Program-made: the position numbers and the translations under genes
Notes under the pieces: generated by a model
What the model was told of the DNA's origin: nothing
Database searches by the model: none
What the model saw: the letters and a program-made list of their open reading frames with translations, nothing else
Shown here: piece after piece, positions 1 through 4,802 of the stretch
Layout: each line of letters opens with the position of its first letter
Numbering within the stretch: the stretch's first letter is position 1
NCBI GenBank assembly: GCA_002336985.1
Contig: DDFE01000158.1
Span: forward strand, 15,313-22,674
DNA: 7,362 nt
Direction of reading: 5' to 3'
From: Sphingomonadales bacterium UBA1936
Lineage (GTDB): Bacteria; Pseudomonadota; Alphaproteobacteria; Sphingomonadales; Sphingomonadaceae

Positions 1-330
1 GGCGGCCGCTTCGCCATCACGATGAAGGGTCCGGACGGCGAGGTCCACGCGGGCGACGGGATGCTGCTGGAGGTCGTTCCGGGCAAGAGCTTCACCTTCA
101 CCAACATGCTCGGCAAGGGCTGGACGCCGCAGGACGCGCAGCCGCTGGGCATCGTCGGCAAGTTCGAATTCTCCGACGCAGGCAATGGCAAGACCAACTT
201 CCGGTCGAGCTCGCGCCATTGGAACGACGCCGATACCAAAAAGCACGCCGACATGGGTTTCGCCGAAGGCTGGGGCATCTGCGCCGACCAGCTGGAGGAA
301 GTGGCGAAAGGGCTGGTGGCACATGCGTAG
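1..330 (+). CDS. SRPBCC / AHSA1-like domain protein, C-terminal part (5' end outside window)
   Basis: The reading frame is open from the first base, so the gene begins upstream. The ATG at 22 is internal and is probably not the start. The 109 visible residues fit the C-terminal half of the START-like SRPBCC fold in the AHSA1 (activator of Hsp90 ATPase 1 homolog) group: a strand pair around LLEVVPGKSFTFTN, a strand rich in T/N/R residues, then a long terminal helix beginning near the GFAEGWG motif typical of this group (GWxxxxxQL). Such proteins bind small hydrophobic ligands in a cavity; the ligand here cannot be told. The stop TAG (328-330) lies 8 bases inside the next gene, so the two are probably translationally coupled. 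A full-length homolog would have about 150-160 residues, so roughly a third is missing. The family call is good; the function is unknown. Confidence 0.85.
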   Translation, partial: GGRFAITMKGPDGEVHAGDGMLLEVVPGKSFTFTNMLGKGWTPQDAQPLGIVGKFEFSDAGNGKTNFRSSSRHWNDADTKKHADMGFAEGWGICADQLEEVAKGLVAHA

Positions 331-997
331 GATCATCGGCGGCACCTTCGTCTCGCTCGACGGCGTGATGCAGGCGCCCGGCGGCCCGACCGAGGACACG
401 ACCGGCGGGTTCGACCTTGGCGGCTGGGTCTTCAAATACAGCGACGAGCAGTTCGGCGAGGCGATCGGCAAGCTGTTCGACCGCGAATACGACCTGCTGC
501 TCGGGCGGCGGACGTACGACATCTTTGCCGCCTATTGGCCCTATTACGAAGGCGGCGAGGACAACCCGATCGCGACCGCGTTCAACGCTTGCAACAAGTA
601 CGTGCTGACGTCGGGCGATCAGGACCTGCCCTGGGCGAACAGCCACCGGATGAAGACGGTCGCGGATATCGCGGCTCTGAAGGAAACCAGCGGCCCCGAC
701 CTGATCATCCAGGGATCGAGCACGCTCTATCCTGCGCTGCTCGACGCCGGGCTGATCGACCGGCTGACGCTCATGACCTTCCCGGTTACGCTCGGCACCG
801 GCAAGCGCCTGTTCGGCAAAGGCACCCCAGCCCGCAAGCTCACGATGGTCGAACAGTCGGTCACATCGGGCGGCATCATCTGCTCGACATACGAACCGGC
901 CGAACCGATCGTCGATGCGGGGTCGGCCTCGCCGCCGCCCACGACCAACGACCGCGAGCAGGAACGCCAGCGCAAGATGAAGGAAGGAAACTGGTGA
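323..997 (+). CDS. RibD C-terminal / dihydrofolate reductase-fold family protein
   Basis: This 224-residue protein has the dihydrofolate-reductase fold of the RibD C-terminal family (bacterial 'dihydrofolate reductase family protein'), which usually binds NADPH. Visible motifs are an N-terminal strand ending in SLDGVMQAPG (11-20), the LLGRRTYDIFAAYWP block (59-73), a GSSTL nucleotide-loop motif (131-135), and GLIDRLTL followed by FPVTLGTGKRLF (143-164). I chose the ATG at 323 because the family starts with a short 'MRRIIGGTFVSLDG' strand. The open frame begins upstream at 185, but that region is only the shadow of the previous gene. The last 30 or so residues, after STYEP, form a polar tail rich in P, T, R, E and K that ends in a charged helix-like stretch; relatives often carry a short charged tail here. 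The gene overlaps its upstream neighbour by 8 bases and the downstream GST by 4 (GTGA). True dihydrofolate reductase activity is not implied; the substrate is unknown. Confidence 0.9.
   Translation: MRRIIGGTFVSLDGVMQAPGGPTEDTTGGFDLGGWVFKYSDEQFGEAIGKLFDREYDLLLGRRTYDIFAAYWPYYEGGEDNPIATAFNACNKYVLTSGDQDLPWANSHRMKTVADIAALKETSGPDLIIQGSSTLYPALLDAGLIDRLTLMTFPVTLGTGKRLFGKGTPARKLTMVEQSVTSGGIICSTYEPAEPIVDAGSASPPPTTNDREQERQRKMKEGNW
981..988 (+). promoter_or_regulatory. Ribosome binding site deciding the GTG start of the GST gene
   Basis: AGGAAGGA sits inside the last codons of the preceding gene, 5 bases before the GTG at 994. It supports the GTG start and the 4-base overlap, since the frame stays open far upstream and offers no ATG nearby. 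Confidence 0.75.
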
Positions 998-1653
998 TCC
1001 AGCTCTTCGGGCACAAATTCTCGTCCTACACGTGGAAGGCGTTGATCGCGTTCTACGAGAACGACATCGCCTTCGACTTCCGCGCGCTCGGCCCCGACCA
1101 GCCGGAAAACGGCGAGGAACTCGCGCGGCATTCGCCGGTCGGCAAGTTCCCGCTGCTGGTCGACGGCGCGTCGGTGGTGTTCGAGGCGAGCGTCATCATC
1201 GAATACCTCCAGACCTTCCATCCGGGTCCGGTCAAGCTGATCCCCGCCGAACCGCTGGCGGCGATCAAGATGCGGCAGATGGACCGAGTGTTCGATAACT
1301 ACGTGATGAACGTGATGCAGGTGCTGGTGAACAACGCGCTGCGGCCAGAGGGCGCGCCGCGCGACCCATGGGGCGTCGAACAGGCAAAGGGCCAGCTCGA
1401 CCGCATCTATGCCTGGCTCGACGGAGAGTTGGCGGGACGCGAATGGGCGGCGGGACGCGACTTCACGCTGGCCGACTGCGCCGCGGCACCATCGCTGTTC
1501 TACGCGGACTGGGCGTACCAGATCGACGACAAGTACCGGACGCTGAAGGATTATCGAGCGCGGTTGCTGGCACGGCCATCGGTCGCACGCTGCGTCGATG
1601 ATGCGCGGCCGTTCCGGGCCTACTTCCCGCTGGGGGCGCCCGACCGCGATTGA
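994..1653 (+). CDS. Glutathione S-transferase family protein
   Basis: This 219-residue protein has the two-domain length and pattern of a cytosolic GST. Residues 1-75 form a thioredoxin-like N-domain, with a possible catalytic Ser/Tyr in the FSSYTWK segment (9-15), the cis-proline of GKFPLLVDG at P53, and the glutathione-site motif at 64-72. That motif reads E-A-S-V-I-I-E-Y-L where most GSTs have E-S-x-A-I-x-x-Y-L, so the Ser that normally contacts the glutamyl group of glutathione is Ala. Residues 85-210 are the all-helical C-domain, with the TLAD N-capping box at 158-161. The start is GTG at 994: it overlaps the previous stop as GTGA, and AGGAAGGA (981-988) lies 5 bases upstream. The role may be glutathione conjugation, dehalogenation or isomerisation of an unknown electrophile. 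Its neighbours suggest a small detoxification or stress unit, which is inference. Confidence 0.9.
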   Translation: MIQLFGHKFSSYTWKALIAFYENDIAFDFRALGPDQPENGEELARHSPVGKFPLLVDGASVVFEASVIIEYLQTFHPGPVKLIPAEPLAAIKMRQMDRVFDNYVMNVMQVLVNNALRPEGAPRDPWGVEQAKGQLDRIYAWLDGELAGREWAAGRDFTLADCAAAPSLFYADWAYQIDDKYRTLKDYRARLLARPSVARCVDDARPFRAYFPLGAPDRD

Positions 1654-1701
1654 TGTCGGTCGTCGAACACACGATTGCGTTTGTCGAAACGGAGTGACTC
1701 A

Positions 1702-1732
1702 TCCTGCCGGCGGGCGCAGTCTGCCGGCAGGA
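1702..1732 (+). promoter_or_regulatory. Hairpin overlapping the Shine-Dalgarno of the membrane-protein gene
   Basis: A perfect inverted repeat has arms TCCTGCCGGC (1702-1711) and GCCGGCAGGA (1723-1732), a 10-base stem with an 11-base loop. The ribosome site AGGAGGGG (1729-1736) of the next gene, 8 bases before its ATG at 1743, lies partly in the 3' arm, so the folded RNA would hide the first four bases of that site. No T-run follows, so it is not a standard intrinsic terminator, although it also lies 49 bases after the GST stop. It may limit translation, protect the mRNA 5' end, or separate the two genes. The structure is seen; the regulatory role is inference. Confidence 0.5.
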
Positions 1733-1742
1733 GGGGCAAGCC

Positions 1743-2186
1743 ATGACATTCAACACCTGGATACGCGCGACCTTGATCTGTGGCGCGCTCGACGCGGCCT
1801 ATGCGTCGGTCACTGCATTGCTGCGGGGAAAGCCGGTGGGGCCGGTCTGGAACGGCGTGGCATCGGGACCGTTCGGCGATGCGGCACAGGGTTGGGGCGC
1901 GGGCGGCGTCGTGGCGGGCTTGCTCGTCCATTTTGCGATCATGGGCGTGATGGCCGCGTTCTTCCTGTGGGGGGTGTGGCAGAATGCCTGGGTGCGCCGG
2001 AACGCGGTCCTGTCGGGCGCGATCTACGGCGTGCTGCTGTTCGTCTTCATGTATTACGGCGTGCTCGCGGTGCGGTTCGGCCTGATGCTGACCGACCCCG
2101 TCAAGATCGCGATCGGGCTGTTCCCGCACATCTTCTTCGTCGGCATTCCGATGGCGTTGATCGCGCGGAAAACCGCGAAAGGTTAG
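1743..2186 (+). CDS. Four-helix integral membrane protein, uncharacterised family
   Basis: This 147-residue protein has four predicted membrane segments: about 8-27, 52-77, 88-110 and 120-140, ending in a basic tail (ARKTAKG). Both termini are therefore probably cytoplasmic. It resembles a widespread but uncharacterised family of short bacterial membrane proteins. These share an N-terminal helix with an acidic residue (D17 here), a VASG-x-x-G motif between helices 1 and 2, a His in helix 2 (H63), a YG motif in helix 3, and H-x-x-x-VG-x-P in helix 4 (H129, G134, P136). The family match is from memory of its pattern and I give no domain number. The ATG at 1743 has a strong ribosome site (AGGAGG, 1729-1734) that is part of a hairpin. 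The stop TAG is followed directly by TAA in frame. It stands apart from the GST by 89 bases and converges on the J-domain gene. Its function is unknown. Confidence 0.85.
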   Translation: MTFNTWIRATLICGALDAAYASVTALLRGKPVGPVWNGVASGPFGDAAQGWGAGGVVAGLLVHFAIMGVMAAFFLWGVWQNAWVRRNAVLSGAIYGVLLFVFMYYGVLAVRFGLMLTDPVKIAIGLFPHIFFVGIPMALIARKTAKG

Positions 2187-2196
2187 TAAAGGTTAG
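2178..2196 (+). repeat. Short tandem duplication at the stop codon
   Basis: The 9-base unit AAAGGTTAG occurs at 2178-2186 and again at 2188-2196, one T apart, giving a 10-base period. The first copy encodes the last Lys-Gly and the TAG stop of the membrane protein; the second lies just past it. It is probably a small replication-slippage duplication with no evident function. Confidence 0.6.
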
Positions 2197-2322
2197 CCTC
2201 ACGCGCACGACCACAGAGCGCCACTTCAACCCATGCGAATGTCAAAGAACCGCCCTTGGCAAAGGGCGCGAATCTCGATGGCATGAGGGGCAATCTGTAG
2301 GACAGCGGTTTTTTGCGCGCCC
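2187..2322. other. Gene-free gap between converging genes
   Basis: This 136-base gap separates the 3' ends of the membrane-protein gene (plus) and the J-domain gene (minus). I see no coding frame with gene-like features and no tRNA-like fold. It holds a GC-rich hairpin (2251-2268), a run of six T on the plus strand (2309-2314), and a distant 7-base inverted pair, GGGCGCG (2264-2270) with CGCGCCC (2316-2322), which would compete with the hairpin. Only a weak 4-base stem (CTGT/ACAG, 2295-2305) precedes the T-run, so I do not call a plus-strand terminator there. Confidence 0.6.
2251..2268 (-). terminator. Candidate terminator of the J-domain gene (hairpin, weak T-tract)
   Basis: The inverted repeat CGCCCTT / AAGGGCG gives a 7-base GC-rich stem with a 4-base loop, 55 bases past the J-domain stop. 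On the minus strand it is followed by GTTCTTTG, a broken T-tract, so it could end minus-strand transcription. On the plus strand no T-run follows, but the hairpin could still act in both directions for the converging transcripts. The same T-rich stretch also fits a boxA-like element, reported as a finding. Confidence 0.45.
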
Positions 2323-2907
2323 CTAGCCGAATACCTCCGCGCCCTTCAGGCGCTGGTATGCGGAGATAACGTCGCCCAGCGCCTTTTCATGGCTGCGGTC
2401 GCCGCCGTTGCGGTCCGGGTGGTAGCGGCGGACGAGTTCGGAATAGCGATTGCGCAGTGCCCGGCGGTCGGCATCGACGTCGAGGCCGAGGGTCTTGAGA
2501 TCCCGGCGTTGCTCGCCCGACAGCTGGCGGCCGTCCTTGCGCTCTGCCCCACGTGTTGCGGCGAAGCGCGCCTGGATCGCATCCAGCGGATCGCTGAAAT
2601 CGGCCCAGCGTGGCGGGCCGTCCGCACCCGCGCGCGCGAAGGCGCGTGTCTCGCGCTCCCAGCCCGAAAACGGGCGTTGCGCCGCCTGGATTTCCTCGGG
2701 GCTCATCCCGGTGAAGAAATTGTACCCGGCGTTGAATTCGCGGACGTGGTCGAGGCACAGCCAGCGCCACGCGCCCGGCCCGTCGAATCCGCCGGGCGTC
2801 AGTGGCGCGCGGAATTCGCCCGGTGCGGTGCAGCCGGGTTCCGAACACGGATCCTCGCGCTCGATGCGACCGTGGAAACGGGGATTGCGGGGTTTTGCCT
2901 CCGTCAT
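2323..2907 (-). CDS. J-domain protein with an N-terminal Cys/His metal-site pattern
   Basis: This 194-residue protein ends in a J domain (about 137-192) with the essential HPD motif at 163-165 in RRYHPDRNGGD, followed by a helix ending in ISAYQRLKG. J domains stimulate the ATPase of Hsp70 (DnaK-type) chaperones. Unlike DnaJ, the J domain is C-terminal and there is no Gly/Phe region or four-repeat zinc domain. The N-terminal part has C21-x4-C26 and, further on, C51-x2-H54, which together look like one zinc (or other metal) site. A segment with NAGYNFFTGMSPEEI follows at 59-73. The ATG at 2907 overlaps the upstream stop as ATGA, so translation is probably coupled; the open frame continues further upstream but only as a shadow. 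I recall this type next to bolA, often with cobaltochelatase cobS/cobT, in Alphaproteobacteria. That suggests a specialised client, but the client is unknown. Confidence 0.88.
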   Translation of the reverse strand: MTEAKPRNPRFHGRIEREDPCSEPGCTAPGEFRAPLTPGGFDGPGAWRWLCLDHVREFNAGYNFFTGMSPEEIQAAQRPFSGWERETRAFARAGADGPPRWADFSDPLDAIQARFAATRGAERKDGRQLSGEQRRDLKTLGLDVDADRRALRNRYSELVRRYHPDRNGGDRSHEKALGDVISAYQRLKGAEVFG

Positions 2908-3410
2908 GCGCCCGGCCAGTCGTAACGGAGCGAATGACCGACCGGCGCCGGCGTCCAAGTGCGGTGGAGGTCCAAGACCTGCGCCATGACAGTATCGACG
3001 GTTGCATCGTCGAGTGGCGGCAGCGGGACGAACGAGCTTTCGCACGCGACCCGCGCGATATCGCGCAGCGTCGCGGGGTCGGCACCTCCGTCCCACAGCG
3101 CCGCCTCGAAGCATTCGACGACCCGTTCTGCCTGGAGCAGTTCGACGATCCCGGGTTCGGGCGGCTGCGCACGCTTGGCGCTGGCATGCCCGGCTGCCTT
3201 CGCGATGTCCTGCACCTCGTCGGGGTCGACCCCGTCGGCGATCATGCCCCAGAATCCCTGACGCAGCCCCAGTGCACGCTCCACGATCATGTGGACGGCG
3301 TCGTGCGGCACCGGCCCTTTCTTGGGAAAGCGCGTTTCGATGGGCGGCTTCGCAGGACGTTCGATCACGATACGGTCGTCGTCGCGTTGTTTGATGATGG
3401 TCACGATCAC
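2904..3410 (-). CDS. Unrecognised 168-residue protein between the J-domain gene and bolA
   Basis: I do not recognise a named family. The protein opens with two strand-like stretches (VIVTIIKQ, DRIVIERP), then a proline-rich link (PAKPPIETRFPKKGPVPHD), a likely helix (DAVHMIVERALGLRQGFWGMIADG), and several more helices rich in A, E and D. There is no signal peptide, membrane segment or Cys cluster (only C100 and C123), so it is probably cytoplasmic. The chosen start is GTG at 3410, with a second GTG two codons later; neither has a Shine-Dalgarno. A four-codon frame (ATG TTC AAG CCG TGA, 3421-3407) overlaps the start as GTGA and could couple translation. The stop overlaps the J-domain ATG by 4 bases, so the two products are made together and may act together. 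That the frame is real is supported by the coupling, by its position between recognisable genes, and by protein-like composition. Its function is unknown. Confidence 0.75.
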   Translation of the reverse strand: MIVTIIKQRDDDRIVIERPAKPPIETRFPKKGPVPHDAVHMIVERALGLRQGFWGMIADGVDPDEVQDIAKAAGHASAKRAQPPEPGIVELLQAERVVECFEAALWDGGADPATLRDIARVACESSFVPLPPLDDATVDTVMAQVLDLHRTWTPAPVGHSLRYDWPGA

Positions 3411-3448
3411 GGCTTGAACATGGCAACCGATGCGCCGAATGTTAAGGG
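3411..3448. promoter_or_regulatory. 38-base divergent start region of bolA and the unrecognised minus-strand gene
   Basis: The two start codons face away from each other with only 38 bases between them. On the plus side AAGGG (3444-3448) touches the bolA ATG, too close to work as a normal ribosome site. On the minus side nothing resembling AGGAGG precedes the GTG. A weak promoter can be read on the plus strand (TTGAAC at 3414-3419, poor -10 near 3437-3442), which would start transcription close to the bolA ATG. The promoters must overlap each other or the genes. Only the spacing and the missing ribosome sites are firm. Confidence 0.4.
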
Positions 3449-3727
3449 ATGAACACGCCCGGACCCGTCGCCCGCGAAATCGAAACGCGGCTGAACACCG
3501 CTTTCACGCCCTCCAGCCTGACCGTCACCAACGACAGCGCCAGGCACAGCGGCCATATGGGCGACGACGGCACCGGCGAGTCGCATTTCTCGGTCGAGAT
3601 CGAGAGCGCAGCCTTCGCAGGCGTCGCACGGCTGGAGCGGCAGCGCATGGTCAACCGCGCGCTGGGCGACCTGCCCGGCCAGCGAGTGCATGCCCTGGCG
3701 ATCAAGGCGCGCGCGCCGGGAGAGTAG
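3449..3727 (+). CDS. bolA: BolA family protein
   Basis: This 92-residue protein has normal length and pattern for BolA: an N-terminal helix (GPVAREIETRLNTAF, 5-19), the NDSARHSGH strand-loop (28-36), GESHFSVEI (43-51), FAG at 56-58 leading into the helix RLERQRMVNRAL (61-72), and the final strand VHALAIKA with the invariant His at 81. BolA proteins pair with monothiol glutaredoxins to bind or hand on [2Fe-2S] clusters, and some act on DNA in stress and morphology control. H33 or H36 together with H81 are the likely metal-side ligands by family analogy. The helix reads RQR where classical BolA has RHR. The start is fixed by family length, although no well-placed ribosome site is visible. The gene is the first of a plus-strand run, with 3 bases between its stop and the pirin ATG. 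Confidence 0.93.
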   Translation: MNTPGPVAREIETRLNTAFTPSSLTVTNDSARHSGHMGDDGTGESHFSVEIESAAFAGVARLERQRMVNRALGDLPGQRVHALAIKARAPGE

Positions 3728-3730
3728 CCC

Positions 3731-4612
3731 ATGGAAACCATCCTTCCCGTCACCCACGACCTGGGCGAATTCAAGGTTCGCCGCACGCTGCCCAACAAGG
3801 CACGGACGATGGTCGGCCCTTTCATCTTCGTCGACCAGTTCGGCCCGGCACAGTTGTCACCCGGCGCCGGCATGGACGTGCGCCCGCACCCGCACATCAA
3901 CCTGTCGACGGTCTCTTACCTGTTCGAAGGGGCGATCGAGCATCGCGATTCGATCGGCAGCCATGCGGTGATCGAACCCAGCGCGATCAACCTGATGACG
4001 GCAGGGCGCAGCATCGTCCATTCCGAACGCTCGCCTGCGTCGACACGCCCCGCCGGTCCCAGATTCTACGGCATGCAGACCTGGCTGGCGCTGCCCGACG
4101 GCAAGGAAGAGATCGACCCCGCGTTCGAACATGTGGCGGCGGGCGACCTGCCGCTGGTCGAGACGCCGGGCCTGTCGGCGCGCGTACTGATGGGCACTCT
4201 GTGGGGCGCGACCGCCGCCACGACCTGTCACGCACCGACGATCTATGCCGATATCCTGATCGACGCGGGCGCCTCCCTCCCCATCGATTCCGATGCGGAC
4301 GAGCGCGCGGTGCTGGTGACCGAAGGCGCGGCCAGCCTCGACGGCACGCCGCTCGACCTGTTCACGCTCTATATCCTGGCACCCGGCACCACGCCGACAC
4401 TGACGGCAGCGTCTCCTGCCCGCGCCATGCTGCTCGGCGGCGGGGCGTTCACGACACCGCGCCACGTCTGGTGGAATTTCGTGTCGTCTTCGCGTGACCG
4501 CATCAATGCGGCGAAGCACGACTGGAAGGACGGGCGCTTCCCCACGGTGCCGGGCGACGACAAGGAATTCATCCCGATCCCCGAAGTGCCGAAGACGGTG
4601 AGTTATCCTTAG
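3731..4612 (+). CDS. Pirin family protein (bicupin metalloprotein)
   Basis: This 293-residue protein matches full-length pirin. The N-terminal cupin (about 10-125) carries FIFVDQFGP (31-39), RPHPHINLSTVSYLFEG (51-67), HRDSIGS (71-77) and MTAGRSIVHSER (89-100). The metal ligands H53, H55, H97 and E99 follow the H-x-H and H-x-E spacing of human pirin (H56, H58, H101, E103). The C-terminal cupin (about 165-275) ends in the family block WWNFVSSSRDRI, and a tail with VPGDDKEFIPIP follows. Pirins bind Fe(II)/Fe(III); some are quercetin 2,4-dioxygenases and others regulate enzymes or transcription through contacts with partners, so the activity here is open. The ATG has GGGAGAG (3718-3724) 6 bases upstream, within the end of bolA. 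The stop overlaps the AGGGA ribosome site of the next small gene. Family identity is firm. Confidence 0.95.
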   Translation: METILPVTHDLGEFKVRRTLPNKARTMVGPFIFVDQFGPAQLSPGAGMDVRPHPHINLSTVSYLFEGAIEHRDSIGSHAVIEPSAINLMTAGRSIVHSERSPASTRPAGPRFYGMQTWLALPDGKEEIDPAFEHVAAGDLPLVETPGLSARVLMGTLWGATAATTCHAPTIYADILIDAGASLPIDSDADERAVLVTEGAASLDGTPLDLFTLYILAPGTTPTLTAASPARAMLLGGGAFTTPRHVWWNFVSSSRDRINAAKHDWKDGRFPTVPGDDKEFIPIPEVPKTVSYP

Positions 4613-4622
4613 GGACGCGCCG

Positions 4623-4802
4623 ATGAAGACGATCAAACTCGAACTGACCGAAGCGGATTATGTCCTGCTGGTGAGCGCGCTCCGCGAAGTCGCCACCGGT
4701 ATCGCGGACCGTGAGCTAAGAACACGCGTGGGTGGGACAGCGATGGAGCTGACGATGCTCGGTAACAAGATACGCGCTCAAGCGGGAGAGACGAATGACT
4801 GA
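4623..4802 (+). CDS. Small 59-residue protein between pirin and the epoxide hydrolase
   Basis: The frame runs ATG 4623 to TGA 4800-4802 and encodes 59 residues, starting MKTIKLELTEADYVLLVSA and ending RAQAGETND. A ribosome site AGGGA (4611-4615, overlapping the pirin stop) lies 7 bases before the ATG. Its stop is 8 bases inside the hydrolase gene, whose own ribosome site lies within this frame, so it bridges two genes with typical operon overlaps. The protein looks like a short strand (TIKLEL) followed by two amphipathic helices (about 9-30 and 36-53), with no Cys, membrane segment or signal peptide. I recognise no family. It might be a small regulatory or complex-stabilising protein, but that is inference. 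Without it there would be an unexplained 182-base gap in an otherwise gap-free operon. Confidence 0.75.
   Translation: MKTIKLELTEADYVLLVSALREVATGIADRELRTRVGGTAMELTMLGNKIRAQAGETND

Noticed and set aside
185..322. Upstream extension of the DHFR-fold gene
   Set aside because: The family's N-terminal strand begins at the ATG at 323, and the extra 46 residues overlap the SRPBCC gene in another frame.
1654..1701. Promoter for the membrane-protein gene
   Set aside because: TTGCGT at 1675-1680 could be a -35, but I see no -10 at proper spacing and no clear GGAAC-type stress promoter.
2295..2314. Plus-strand terminator made of CTGT/ACAG and six T
   Set aside because: The stem has only 4 bases with a 3-base loop and sits 3 bases before the T-run, too weak to call.
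2264..2322. Small RNA or attenuator built on the GGGCGCG / CGCGCCC pair
   Set aside because: A 7-base G/C pair 45 bases apart is expected by chance in such GC-rich DNA, and no promoter or second conserved stem supports it.
2908..3426. Upstream extension of the J-domain frame, starting from a TTG
   Set aside because: This stretch is Arg-rich shadow of the overlapping 168-residue gene. The ATGA overlap at 2904-2907 gives the natural start.
3430..4497. 355-codon plus-strand frame across bolA and pirin
   Set aside because: It is extremely Arg-rich and overlaps two recognised genes in a different frame.
3857..4636. 259-codon minus-strand frame opposite pirin
   Set aside because: It shows only low-complexity Arg/His-rich composition, with no domain, and overlaps a full-length pirin.
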